Below are positions 1 to 7,957 of a DNA stretch of 64,000 nt, piece after piece (within the stretch, counting starts at the first letter, position 1; each line of letters begins with the position of its first letter). Location: assembly GCF_022179085.1 (NCBI RefSeq), contig NZ_BPQE01000028.1, positions 1 through 64,000 of the forward strand. The letters are read 5' to 3'. Made by a program: the position numbers and the translations under genes. The notes beneath the pieces were generated by a model. The model had not been told where the DNA came from. It ran no database searches and was given only the letters and a program-made list of their open reading frames with translations. This stretch comes from Methylobacterium aerolatum (lineage in GTDB: Bacteria; Pseudomonadota; Alphaproteobacteria; Rhizobiales; Beijerinckiaceae).

Positions 1-53
1 GACGGTTGTCCTCAAGGGCGAGGTACAGCACGTCGCCCTTGAGGACAACCGTC
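1..53. repeat. Perfect inverted repeat at the window edge, 21-bp arms with 11-bp spacer
   Basis: Bases 1-21 are the exact reverse complement of bases 33-53, with spacer GGTACAGCACG at 22-32. Because the arms are perfect, inverting the spacer keeps the repA frame open. As written the protein reads GEVQHVALED; with the spacer inverted it reads GDVLYLALED, which matches the usual RepA-family strand. The repeat begins at the very first base, so its full length is unknown. A fold-back or assembly ambiguity at a sequence end is the simplest explanation. Confidence 0.85.
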
Positions 54-1237
54 GCCGGCTTCAGCGCCGTATCGACAAGTTGCTCGGTCCGCTCAACCCG
101 GAGTGGCCCGAAGCGTTCGAGTACGCGACAGAATGGCCCCGCGCCAACGAGGGCGGTCTCGACAAGATCCGCGAATGGATTTTGGCGAAGGCCAACCCGC
201 GCTTGGTCATTGTGGACGTGCTGGCGATGTTCAAGCCGGTGCGGGGCTCTAGCGAGTCCCTGTACGAAGCCGATTATGCAGCAATCAAAGGGCTGCAAGG
301 GCTCGCAAGCGAACATGGCGTCGCCATTTGCATTGTGCATCACACCCGCAAGTCGGGCACCGAGAGCGATCCCTTCGAAAAGGTATCCGGGACGCTCGGC
401 CTGTCCGGCGCCGCCGATACCACGTTGATCCTCGACCGGGACGGCAACGGTGCTACCCTCTACGGGCGGGGCCGCGACGTTGAGGAGATCGAGAGCGCCG
501 TCGTCTTCGACAAGGCGGGGTGCCGTTGGCATGTCCAGGGCGAGGCAAGCGACGTTCGCCGGACGGACGAGCGCGGCGCGGTGCTCGCGGCTCTGGAAGA
601 CGCAACCGAGCCGATGTCGCCGGGGGAGATCGCTGACGAGACGAGGATGTCGAACCAGAACATCCGTCAGCTTCTCGTGAAGATGGTCAAGGCGGGCGAG
701 GTGGTGAAGGTCGGTCGCGGACAATACCGCCACCCCGATCACAACCCACCCCCCGATCACAACAATCACAAGATCACAAAGCTGTCTGATTACCGGCCGG
801 CCAAGAGCGGCGATGGCCTCTCGGGGGCTGTCAGTGATCGACCGGTTTGTGATCGTGATCCCGTCACCAATCACAAACTCACACCGTCAGAGGAACGCCG
901 GGATACCGCTTGCGGAACGGAGGTCTCTGCTTCTCAGACGGGTTGTGATCATGTGATCGATGTGACCGGGGGTAGCGATGTGATCGCTGCGCCGGAGGAT
1001 CCCGTCTCAAAACCGGCGAGGGATTTCCTCAAGTGGCTTCAGTCCCGGCCGGAGCGGCCGATCAACGCAAAGCTGATCCCTTCGCACGCACCGCGCCACA
1101 CTCGCACTCCCGAAATTCGAGGGCTCGTGCTCGCATCGCTTGAAGAGCGCGGCTTGGTTCGGATCGAGGAACGAAGCAACGCCGGCACCCGTGTTTCCCG
1201 CTTCATCTATCTGACCGACGGAGGCGCGAATGGCTGA
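2..1237 (+). CDS. RepA-like AAA (RecA-fold) ATPase of a prophage/plasmid replication type, 5' end missing
   Basis: The reading frame is open from base 2, so the start and the Walker A region lie outside the window. What remains reads like the AAA_25/RepA helicase family: a VALEDNRRRLQRR segment, a Walker B strand LVIVDVLAMF (about residues 63-72 of the visible part), and a sensor-type VHHTRK followed by SGAADTTL. The C-terminal third (from about base 720) looks like a linker plus winged-helix DNA-binding segments, and its DNA carries repeated TGTGATC motifs. It heads a run of small phage-type genes and overlaps the next start by 8 bp. A role as replicative helicase or initiator of the integrated element is inferred from the family. 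The first 32 bases look inverted relative to the family consensus (see the inverted repeat at 1-53). Confidence 0.75.
   Translation, partial: TVVLKGEVQHVALEDNRRRLQRRIDKLLGPLNPEWPEAFEYATEWPRANEGGLDKIREWILAKANPRLVIVDVLAMFKPVRGSSESLYEADYAAIKGLQGLASEHGVAICIVHHTRKSGTESDPFEKVSGTLGLSGAADTTLILDRDGNGATLYGRGRDVEEIESAVVFDKAGCRWHVQGEASDVRRTDERGAVLAALEDATEPMSPGEIADETRMSNQNIRQLLVKMVKAGEVVKVGRGQYRHPDHNPPPDHNNHKITKLSDYRPAKSGDGLSGAVSDRPVCDRDPVTNHKLTPSEERRDTACGTEVSASQTGCDHVIDVTGGSDVIAAPEDPVSKPARDFLKWLQSRPERPINAKLIPSHAPRHTRTPEIRGLVLASLEERGLVRIEERSNAGTRVSRFIYLTDGGANG
737..985. repeat. Cluster of TGTGATC / GATCACA motifs inside the repA reading frame
   Basis: GATCACAA occurs at 737-744, 755-762 and 772-779, with variant AATCACAA at 764-771 and 869-876. 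The opposite orientation is TTGTGATC at 847-854 and 943-950, with ATGTGATC at 951-958 and 978-985. Nine near-identical octamers in 250 bp of coding DNA, in both orientations, resemble iterons or operator sites. Phage replication origins are often embedded in the initiator or helicase gene, so an origin is possible. This is inference from repeat density only. Confidence 0.45.
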
Positions 1238-1589
1238 GGTGCTTTGCCCATCAAGCCGCAGGGTCATGCCTCGGCTCGGCCCTCTGGGACCTCGAGTGCT
1301 TCAGCCTTTCGATAGGCGAGAGGGCCTGACAACGGCTCAAGCCGCTGCGGTCGCTGGCCGAACGGAACGGCGGGTGCGGCAGTGGTGCATTGAGCACGAT
1401 CTCGGTCGCCGGGTGGCTGGCGGCCCATGGCTTGTTAGCCGAGTGGCGCTTGCGGCATTCCTGAACGGGGACCAGCAGGCGCTCCAGGCTTATCTCTCCG
1501 GTGATCGCCGCTCGCCAAAGGTCATGCAGTACTTCGAGGCAGAAGGGTTGCGGGATTTAGCAGAGCGTTGGCAGAGAATTTCAATCTGA
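1230..1589 (+). CDS. Small helix-turn-helix DNA-binding protein (phage type)
   Basis: A protein of 119 residues whose start overlaps the repA stop by 8 bp, so the two are probably translationally coupled. Residues about 34-75 (LTTAQAAAVAGRTERRVRQW) form a recognisable helix-turn-helix of the MerR/excisionase-like class: it begins with the typical T-x-x-Q-A-A and continues with a wing-like GGPWLVSRVALAAFL segment. No enzymatic motif is visible. An alternative ATG lies at 1266. A role in element regulation or as a packaging/excision accessory factor is possible, but the sequence does not decide between them. Confidence 0.6.
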   Translation: MAEVLCPSSRRVMPRLGPLGPRVLQPFDRREGLTTAQAAAVAGRTERRVRQWCIEHDLGRRVAGGPWLVSRVALAAFLNGDQQALQAYLSGDRRSPKVMQYFEAEGLRDLAERWQRISI

Positions 1590-1666
1590 ACGTTGCGGAA
1601 ATCGTGACGTAGAACAGAGGCGGCGGAAACGGCATCTTTCAGCATCATGAAGCCTCAAGCTGATGG

Positions 1667-1909
1667 GTGCCCAATATGCCTTCCTGCCGCTCCCTGACGT
1701 TTCCTGAAGCCCTCCGTTTCCGTGCGGAGCGAGGGCTCTCCGATGCTGTGGTTCGGGCTGCTCGACAGAACCGCGTTTCGACCTCGGAGTATGTGCGTCG
1801 AACCGTTCGTGCTCAGTTGGTAGCCGAAGGTATCAGGCTTCCGCCGATCAAGGACGATGACGGCCCCGGTCCCGTCGGTCCCGCCGTCGCCCTCCGTCCC
1901 GCAGCGTGA
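1667..1909 (+). CDS. Small ribbon-helix-helix-like protein, 80 aa
   Basis: GTG start at 1667, or ATG at 1676. The central part (LSDAVVRAARQNRVSTSEYV then RRTVRAQL) has the spacing of a ribbon-helix-helix DNA-binding domain: a short beta segment, helix A rich in Ala/Arg, a turn, then helix B with SEYVRR. The C-terminal tail is Pro/Gly/Asp-rich and probably disordered. It lies in the same direction as, and 11 bp before, the next gene. A DNA-binding regulatory role is inferred from this pattern only. Confidence 0.5.
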   Translation: MPNMPSCRSLTFPEALRFRAERGLSDAVVRAARQNRVSTSEYVRRTVRAQLVAEGIRLPPIKDDDGPGPVGPAVALRPAA

Positions 1910-1920
1910 GGGAGAGCGAC

Positions 1921-2595
1921 ATGAACGCGCTTCCAAACGTCAACGTCCGCCAAAGCCGCGAAGACCGTGCTCTCGCTCCGGTGGTCGGTTTCAAACCTAG
2001 CACTGTCGTGCTCTACCCGCTGCCGCCCGCGCCGCGCAGCGCTGCACAGATTGCCGCTGAGCGCGACGCCGCCCAGGCCGAACGCGAAGCTCTAGAGACG
2101 AGCCGTTCCGACGCGCTGCTCAAGGGCAGCGCCGACGACGTCGCCTCGCTGGATCATCGCATCGCAGTCGTGAAGATCCGACTGGATCAGCTGGAGGTAC
2201 AGCACGCCGCTGCGGTTCGCTCGGAAGCCGAAGCGCACGCCGCCTACGAGGCCGAGCAGAAGCGTCGGAAGGATCTCCACCGCAAGGCCCATAAGGCCAG
2301 CGCCGAGGTTCGCGCGCTCTCTGAGCAGTACGTCGCCGAAGCCCAGCGCCTCGTGCCGCTGCTCGAAAAGATCCGCGACGGCGCGGCCCTGATCGCTTCG
2401 GCCAACCTCGCCCTGCCCGACGGCGCCGATCCGGTCCCGCCCGGCGAGCCTCGGTGCAGTTGGCAGGGCCGGTCCGACCAGCCTCACACCTCTATCGCCA
2501 GCCGCGTGAAGCTGCCGAACCTCGGCACCGACACAGGCTACATCTGGGGCGATGTCGTCCCGCTCCATGGGAGGATCGTCAATGACACGCTCTGA
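1921..2595 (+). CDS. Coiled-coil hypothetical protein of the prophage-like element
   Basis: The ATG at 1921 follows a good ribosome binding site (GAGGGAGAG) and is preferred over the in-frame GTG at 1906. Residues about 45-150 are almost entirely Ala/Glu/Arg/Lys heptads (AAERDAAQAEREALE, then AYEAEQKRRKDLHRK), predicting a long coiled coil. The C-terminal 60 residues are globular-looking with Trp, Pro and Gly. No family is recognised. Position among phage-type genes suggests a structural or scaffold-like role, which is not demonstrable from the sequence. Confidence 0.55.
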   Translation: MNALPNVNVRQSREDRALAPVVGFKPSTVVLYPLPPAPRSAAQIAAERDAAQAEREALETSRSDALLKGSADDVASLDHRIAVVKIRLDQLEVQHAAAVRSEAEAHAAYEAEQKRRKDLHRKAHKASAEVRALSEQYVAEAQRLVPLLEKIRDGAALIASANLALPDGADPVPPGEPRCSWQGRSDQPHTSIASRVKLPNLGTDTGYIWGDVVPLHGRIVNDTL

Positions 2596-2851
2596 GATTG
2601 AGGACGGCGCCGCTTGGGCCCGTCGCACCCTTCGCAAGCCCGAGCCCATCACCGCCGAGCGTAAGCCCAACCAGACTGAGCGCATCGCAGCTTGGATGGC
2701 CGAGAACCGCAAGGCTGAAGGCGGCAGCGCACCTCAGACCCGGTCGGCCGTCGAGCAGACCCGGCGCGATCTCACCTCTCCCGGTTCGTCCTTCACGGTC
2801 GGCGCCGAGCGGTATGCGGCTGACGGCTCCCGCTGGAAGCGCGTCGCCTAA
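2582..2851 (+). CDS. Small basic hypothetical protein, 89 aa
   Basis: The ATG at 2582 lies inside the last codons of the upstream gene (14-bp overlap) after GGGAGGATC, so translation is likely coupled. The product starts MTRSEIEDGAAWARRTLRKP and is rich in Arg, Glu and Ala with no membrane segment or metal motif. Its codon use matches its neighbours, supporting a real gene. The function is unknown. Confidence 0.5.
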   Translation: MTRSEIEDGAAWARRTLRKPEPITAERKPNQTERIAAWMAENRKAEGGSAPQTRSAVEQTRRDLTSPGSSFTVGAERYAADGSRWKRVA

Positions 2852-3072
2852 AGGAGTTGCGCAGGTCCCCAGGTCGGCCTGGGCTCCTTTCCTGCGCGGT
2901 TGAGGGCGATGTGGTCAGCCCGACAGCGAAAGCCGGCCTGCCCTCCATGCCATGGGAGAGGGTTCAAGGTTGGCACGACCGCACTCCCGCCGACCAAAGC
3001 GGCGGATCATCCGGGATCGCGGCGGGAGGGTGACCCCGCTGCGGTCCCGACTCAGAGGATGCGGAGAGCCTG

Positions 3073-3273
3073 ATGGCCACCACCAAGCCCGACACGACCG
3101 AAGCGACTGTGACGCCCGCCGTGCCGGTCATCGAGATCCCGCCCGTCGATCCGGGTGATGCTCACGGCGTCGGTAACATCGAGTGCACGCCCGTCCGGCC
3201 TGACCTGCTTCACGAGACCGCCGAGAAGGCTGAAGCTCGATGGCTCGCATGGCAGTCGGCAGGGGTGAGGTAA
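3073..3273 (+). CDS. Short Pro/Glu/Thr-rich hypothetical protein, 66 aa
   Basis: ATG 3073 follows a GGATGCGGAGAG ribosome binding site. The N-terminal half is low complexity (TKPDTTEATVTPAVPV), and the C-terminal half carries a short amphipathic helix (HETAEKAEARWLAWQSAG). The gene sits 220 bp after its neighbour, with no other good candidate in between. No homology is recognised; the call rests on the start signal and base composition. Confidence 0.4.
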   Translation: MATTKPDTTEATVTPAVPVIEIPPVDPGDAHGVGNIECTPVRPDLLHETAEKAEARWLAWQSAGVR

Positions 3274-3283
3274 CCCTATGCTG

Positions 3284-3526
3284 TCACGCCTGCTCTTCAC
3301 CCACGAGTTCACCGTGACGGTCGAAGAGTCCGCGCCAACTCTGGCTGTGAAGGCGAACCGTCACTCGGGTCAGGCCGTCGCCATCTTCAGTAGCGTCTTT
3401 GATGCGGGCATCCACCTCGCCCCGACGCTGCAAGCGCTTCAGTTCTGTCGTGCTAACGCCCAGCCGAGCTGCCAACTCGCGAGGATCAACGATCCAATCG
3501 CCCAAATGTCCGAACGTGAGCCGCAT
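3284..3526 (-). CDS. DUF6522-like small protein, 80 aa
   Basis: Minus-strand ATG at 3526 preceded by a strong ribosome binding site (AGGAGGG, 7 nt away). The sequence has a helix-turn-helix-like WIVDPRELAARLGVSTTELK motif (residues about 11-30), then RRGEVDARI and a TRVTVRLHSQSW strand pattern. This layout resembles the DUF6522 family often seen in Methylobacterium genomes; that assignment is from memory of the pattern. It is divergent from the gene starting at 3758, and the 231 bp between them probably holds both promoters. Confidence 0.55.
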   Translation of the reverse strand: MRLTFGHLGDWIVDPRELAARLGVSTTELKRLQRRGEVDARIKDATEDGDGLTRVTVRLHSQSWRGLFDRHGELVGEEQA

Positions 3527-3757
3527 GGAGATACCCTCCTACAGCTCGGCAGTACGTGCGGGGCTGAGACTGACACTAGCACGGTACGCAGGAAGATCAG
3601 AAGGGCAAACTCTGAGCCTGATCCACTTGCAGATGGGCATGAAAGTTTAGAGCGGGTCCTGTCCAGACGGGAGGGCCACGCGGGTCCGCCTGAGCCCGAC
3701 ACCTGTCTAGGTGCAGCCCCTCAAAACCACTTAACCTTCACAATCGCAGGTGGACTC

Positions 3758-4324
3758 ATGGCCATCACTACCAAGGCTGCACTTGCCGCCGAATTAAAGA
3801 TTTCTAAGGCCCGCGTCAGTCAATACGTAAAAGCGGGTATGCCAGTACGTTCCGACGGCAAACTGAACCGCGAGCAGGCTCTTAACTGGATCAACCGGAC
3901 TCAGGCGAGCCAGACGGTCCAAGACAAGGGCGTCGTTCGTGCCCGCCAGCTCGCACCGGATCGGCCTCGCCTCCTGCGCTCGCCCCCGCCGCTCGGCGCG
4001 TATGAGCCGGAAGTTGAGATCGCTCGAAGCATTATCGGCAAAGCCGAAGCCATCGTGGCGCAAAGCGCGATCACGACCGGCGCCTCGTTGGAGGTCGCCT
4101 ACGTCCTTAGCGTGATGATTGCGAGCGCCCTGGACGGTGCTGCGTCTGATGCTCTCGCAGAGCATGGGTTCGAAGGCTTCGCCAAAGGCTTCACCGTCGG
4201 CGAACTGTGCAGCACCAAAGACTTCCCCGCACCGGACTGGACTGCTCTCGCACAGCGGTGCGGTGGCGTCTTCGATGAGGATGCCTGCGAGCGGCGCCTC
4301 GCCCAGATCGAAGCGTCAGCATGA
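3758..4324 (+). CDS. Phage HTH protein, terminase-small-subunit (Nu1)-like
   Basis: The frame is open from 3278, but the upstream part is antisense to the minus-strand gene at 3284-3526. The true start is taken as ATG 3758, which follows AGGTGGA. The N-terminus (TKAALAAELKISKARVSQYV, residues about 5-24) is a helix-turn-helix, followed by KAGMPVRSDGKLNREQALNWI, the arrangement of Nu1/terminase-small-subunit DNA-binding proteins. The rest (residues 80-188) is helical with SALDGAASDALAEHGFEG. It ends in an ATGA overlap with the next ORF. A role in packaging or DNA recognition is likely but unproven. Confidence 0.6.
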   Translation: MAITTKAALAAELKISKARVSQYVKAGMPVRSDGKLNREQALNWINRTQASQTVQDKGVVRARQLAPDRPRLLRSPPPLGAYEPEVEIARSIIGKAEAIVAQSAITTGASLEVAYVLSVMIASALDGAASDALAEHGFEGFAKGFTVGELCSTKDFPAPDWTALAQRCGGVFDEDACERRLAQIEASA

Positions 4325-4449
4325 CCGATCAGCCGACCTCCCCGCCCATCCCGACAGACCCGCCGCGCATCGGTGAGATCCGAACCCTGTTCGGTATCCG
4401 GCTCCGCTGGAACGGCACGCAGTGGCAGAAGGTGACTACCGATGGCTGA
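4321..4449 (+). CDS. Tiny phage ORF, 42 aa
   Basis: ATG 4321 overlaps the preceding stop (ATGA) and the stop at 4447-4449 overlaps the tape-measure start at 4442, so it is wedged into a coupled operon. The product begins MTDQPTSPPIPTDPPRIGEI and ends with a compact LFGIRLRWNGTQWQKV strand pattern. Tightly overlapping small ORFs just before the tape-measure gene are common in tailed phages, where they are often chaperone-like or frameshift partners. Nothing in the sequence proves that role here. Confidence 0.45.
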   Translation: MTDQPTSPPIPTDPPRIGEIRTLFGIRLRWNGTQWQKVTTDG

Positions 4450-6529
4450 TGAACGCCTGCGCCTTGTTGCAGAGGTAACCGATCAGTTCACGGGGCCGCT
4501 GGACAAGCTCAACACGGCTCTGCGCCGTACCGCTTCGACCGGCACCCAAACCGGGAAGGATCTCGCGAAGGATTTCGAGGGCTTCCATGGCACGCTCGGA
4601 AAAGCGACGACAGCCTTGCAGGGGATGCTGTCTCCCCTTCAATCCCTCGGCGTCGTCGGCCTTGGTGCCGGGCTAGGGCTGGGTGGCATCGCCACGGCGC
4701 TCCGCAGCTTCTCCAGCGGCACGCAGCAACTCACGATCCTGTCGAAAGAAACCGGCCTTGCCGTCAACGAACTGCGCGCCTTCAACGCGCTGGGCGAGCG
4801 GTTCGGCGCTTCGGCCGATACGATGCAGGGAGGCGTGAAGCGCTTCTCCGATGAGATGAGCCAGCTGCGCAAGCGCTACGGCGAGGCGTACTCTGGCTTG
4901 CAGGCGATGAACCTCGGCGAGTTGGTCGAGAAGCTGGTCAACGCCCCGAACATGAAGGCCGCCTTGGACGCGGCAATGGAGTCGCTGAGCAACATCGGCG
5001 ATCCGGTCCGCCGCCGGAAGGTGGCCGAGATGCTGTTCGGCACGGATCAGATCGGCGCCGTCGCCGGTCAGGTCACGGGCAAATATCAGGAGATGATGAA
5101 GGAGATCCAATCCTCCATCGGCTCCATGAGCAAGGAGACGGAGAAGGCGGCGACCGAGTTCGAAAAGAACATGAGCCGCATGGGCAACGCGGCCGAGCGG
5201 CTGAAGCTCAACACGCTCGGCCCGCTGCTCAAAGGGCTCAACACCATCGTGGAGAGCGGCGACCGGAACGGTATCCGGGGCAACGCGGAAGCGATGGACG
5301 CCGACCTCGCGGGGCGACTGGCGGCGGCGACGAAGCAGCGCGACGACCTCAAGGCCGACCCGGTCAAGAACGCCGACCAATTGAAGTCGCTGGAAAAGGA
5401 GATCCGCACCCTCACGGATGCGATCCGCCGGTCCAAGGACGCCGCTGGCCCGAGCGGCGTATCCGCAATTCCGATGAGCTATGGCGGCGGTGGCGTTGGG
5501 GGCGGCGGCCCTCGGATCTACAACGCTTCGTTCGGAGGCGGCGGTATGCCCGGCATGGGTGTTCCCGGCATGGGTGGAGGCGGGTTCGGTGGCTTCGGCG
5601 ATCTAGGGCCGCCTCTCAACCCGCGTGCCGGCGGCGGCGTGCCCGGCATGGGGCAAGGAGCCCCCGGTGCGGGTGGTGGGGAAAGCATTCCAGCGCCCCT
5701 CCGCTCGGGCCGCAGCAACGGCTTCGGCGGGCCTCTCGCCGCGCGTACCGGCGACATGATGCGGTACGCGATGGATCAGCTTCGAACCGAAGGCGTCCCG
5801 GAGGATCAGTTGCGGCAGGCCGCAGCGCATATGGTCGGGCAAGCTCAGATGGAGTCGGGCCTCAACCCGAACGCTGTTCACGACGGCGGTACGGGGTACG
5901 GCATCTACGGTGCCCGTGATCCGAATGGCCGGGGTAAAAAACGCCGTTCGGAAATGCTGCGGTGGCTGAAGGCGAATGGCTATGAACCGAACTCTGCCGA
6001 AGGGCAGATGCGGTACATGACCCATGAGGCGATGAGCGATCCGAGCTATGGGAGAACGCGCCGCATCCTCATGGGCCAGGGATCGGGTGATCTCAACGCC
6101 GACACGGTGACGATCACCAGGAACTTCGAAGCGCCCGCCGTCACCAATTATCGGACAGGGGCTGTCGCTCATGCCTATCGCGTCGGCCCATCCGTCGCGC
6201 CCGCCAGACCTGCCGCGGCAGCCGACGAGAACGGCTTCTTCCCGAACGGCGCCCCGCGCGCTCTGAAGCCTCGTTCCATGGCAAGCGACCCGACTGTGCC
6301 GGGACAGGTAGTCGGGGAGACGGTAGCAGGTGAGCGGCCAGGTGATTTACTGCTCCGTCGCTTCTACGACATGTCAAACGGAGGCCGCTCCCACTCTAAG
6401 GGCACGCTTCACATTCAATTCGAAAATGCTCCTGCCGGGATGCGGCCCCGCGCGTCGATGGACGACCTGTTCAGCAGCACGACGATCAGCAAGCAGCGCC
6501 AGTTCGAACTGCGAGGTGAGAATGTCTGA
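4442..6529 (+). CDS. Phage tail tape measure protein with tail-lysozyme domain
   Basis: A 695-residue protein. Residues 1-60 (DQFTGPLDKLNTALRR and following) and a hydrophobic stretch at about 64-88 are typical of tape measure proteins. Residues 90-340 are mostly helical with Gln/Lys/Glu-rich heptads. A Gly/Met/Pro-rich linker (about 345-415) leads to a phage tail lysozyme-type domain (about 436-580), where MVGQAQMESGLNP and GGTGYGIYG resemble the catalytic-Glu region of that family. The length is short for a tape measure, implying a short tail or a reduced element. It overlaps the hub gene by 8 bp. The role is to set tail length and open peptidoglycan at infection (family knowledge). Confidence 0.8.
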   Translation: MADERLRLVAEVTDQFTGPLDKLNTALRRTASTGTQTGKDLAKDFEGFHGTLGKATTALQGMLSPLQSLGVVGLGAGLGLGGIATALRSFSSGTQQLTILSKETGLAVNELRAFNALGERFGASADTMQGGVKRFSDEMSQLRKRYGEAYSGLQAMNLGELVEKLVNAPNMKAALDAAMESLSNIGDPVRRRKVAEMLFGTDQIGAVAGQVTGKYQEMMKEIQSSIGSMSKETEKAATEFEKNMSRMGNAAERLKLNTLGPLLKGLNTIVESGDRNGIRGNAEAMDADLAGRLAAATKQRDDLKADPVKNADQLKSLEKEIRTLTDAIRRSKDAAGPSGVSAIPMSYGGGGVGGGGPRIYNASFGGGGMPGMGVPGMGGGGFGGFGDLGPPLNPRAGGGVPGMGQGAPGAGGGESIPAPLRSGRSNGFGGPLAARTGDMMRYAMDQLRTEGVPEDQLRQAAAHMVGQAQMESGLNPNAVHDGGTGYGIYGARDPNGRGKKRRSEMLRWLKANGYEPNSAEGQMRYMTHEAMSDPSYGRTRRILMGQGSGDLNADTVTITRNFEAPAVTNYRTGAVAHAYRVGPSVAPARPAAAADENGFFPNGAPRALKPRSMASDPTVPGQVVGETVAGERPGDLLLRRFYDMSNGGRSHSKGTLHIQFENAPAGMRPRASMDDLFSSTTISKQRQFELRGENV

Positions 6530-7634
6530 TCCCGCTCTCATCTGCGAGGTCCGCACCGAAGGCGGTGTCTTCCGCGACTGGCTCAGCGTGACGGTCGCGC
6601 AGTCCTTCGACGCGACGTGGCAACGGAATTTCCGCCTGATCTGCGCCGAGCCGAGCAAGAACCTCTTTGAGCGCCTTGCCCCGAACATGCGAGTCGATAT
6701 CGCCTTGGCTGGCGAGGTGGTCATCCAAGAGGGCTACGTCGTCACGCGGCAGGTGGCCTTCGACGCCAACCGACACGCCGTCGTGGTGCAAGGCTACTCG
6801 AAAGCCGGACTCGCCACCGAGGGCTCCGTCGATAGCGGCACGGGCCAGTACCGGGGCTACACGCTGGAAGCCATCGCTAACTCCGTTCTGAAGCCTCACG
6901 GCCTCAGGTTCCGTATGGAGGACGCGCCGGACAGCGCTCGCGTGCCGTTTCCGAACGTAATGGTCCGCTACGGCGAGAGCCCCTTCGCGATGATCGCCCG
7001 GCTGTGCAACCAGCGCGGGCTCTGGCTCGATGCGGATGCCGACGGGACGCTCGTTGCCAACCGGAAGAGCGGCGGCGACTCGGCGACCTTCGTTGAGGGT
7101 AAGAACATCCTCTCGGCCGAGTGCACGATCCAGGCGCCAGCAGTCTCGCAGATTATCGCGAATTCGCAGCAGCCGGGCTCGGACAGCCTGTTCGGGCGGA
7201 AGGCTTCCGAGATCCAGGCGACGTCGGACCTCTCGGCCGGGATGCCGAACATCAAGCGCAAGGTGCTCGCGGAGATGCCGCTCGATCAGGAGGGCGCGGT
7301 CGCTCGCACCAACATGGAGGCGCAGGCCATCGAGGCATCGCGCCTACGGGTGAACCTCACCTACCAGGGCTGGCACAAGCCCGGCACCGGCAAACTATGG
7401 TCGCTCAGGGACAACGTGACGATCAAAAGCCCGATGCTCTTCCCGACGGAGAGCGGGCAGATGGAGCTAAAGCTCTGGGGCGTCATCTACTCGCAAAGTT
7501 CGGAAGGCGGGACGACGACGCAAATCGAGTGCGTGAACCGTAACGCCTTCGCGGTTCGCAGGCCCGACGCGAACGTTGATGATGGCTGGTATCGTGCCGG
7601 GGCTACGCCTGCGGTGCCGGAGGCGGCGACGTGA
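6522..7634 (+). CDS. Mu gpP-like phage tail hub/baseplate protein
   Basis: ATG 6522 (after GAGGTGAGA) is preferred over the longer frame from 6330, which is antisense-like and lacks a start signal. The 370-residue product opens with ALICEVRTEGGVFRDWLSV, then has FDANRHAVVVQGYSKAGL and GYTLEAIANSVLKPHGL, the order of the Mu gpP/gp44-like hub family that forms the centre of the baseplate. It closes with PTESGQMELKLWGV and the TTTQIECVNR strand pattern. The downstream baseplate genes expected in an intact phage (gpV spike, gp46-48-like) are absent; AT-rich DNA follows immediately. Confidence 0.8.
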   Translation: MSDPALICEVRTEGGVFRDWLSVTVAQSFDATWQRNFRLICAEPSKNLFERLAPNMRVDIALAGEVVIQEGYVVTRQVAFDANRHAVVVQGYSKAGLATEGSVDSGTGQYRGYTLEAIANSVLKPHGLRFRMEDAPDSARVPFPNVMVRYGESPFAMIARLCNQRGLWLDADADGTLVANRKSGGDSATFVEGKNILSAECTIQAPAVSQIIANSQQPGSDSLFGRKASEIQATSDLSAGMPNIKRKVLAEMPLDQEGAVARTNMEAQAIEASRLRVNLTYQGWHKPGTGKLWSLRDNVTIKSPMLFPTESGQMELKLWGVIYSQSSEGGTTTQIECVNRNAFAVRRPDANVDDGWYRAGATPAVPEAAT

Positions 7635-7738
7635 AGTTGCTTGTGCAGGAATTTAAAAACAGCACGCCTTTGCCAGTCTTTTCTTGCTGATATATCATTG
7701 TTCAGCACTATATTGTTTATCTCTTGGGAGATTTCAAA

Positions 7739-7957
7739 ATGAATATCGATACATTGACGATGCGCAAAATCGATCAGGATGAGAATATTCGACATCAGCT
7801 CGCGAGAAATCTGTACGAAGCGTTTGAAGCTTTTGATCCAACCGATCAGGAGTCTTATGACGATGTCGACCCATCACTAAAACTGATTTACGAGGCTGTA
7901 GTTGCTTATTTTGTCTTTCATAACCGCGAATTGATCAAAGTTGCGAATGAAACCTAA
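7739..7957 (+). CDS. AT-rich small hypothetical protein, 72 aa
   Basis: ATG 7739 follows TTGGGAGATT. The product is acidic and helical (RHQLARNLYEAFEAFDPTD near the N-terminal third, then DPSLKLIYEAVVAYFVFHNR). The DNA is markedly richer in A/T than the tail genes, marking the start of a foreign-looking patch. Its 3' end overlaps the convergent HNH gene by 81 bp. No family is recognised; it might be a partner of that gene. Confidence 0.5.
   Translation: MNIDTLTMRKIDQDENIRHQLARNLYEAFEAFDPTDQESYDDVDPSLKLIYEAVVAYFVFHNRELIKVANET

Noticed and set aside
3278-3757. N-terminal 160 residues of the long frame 3278-4324
   Set aside because: This part is antisense to a minus-strand gene with a strong ribosome site and a protein-like sequence; the HTH protein starts cleanly at 3758.
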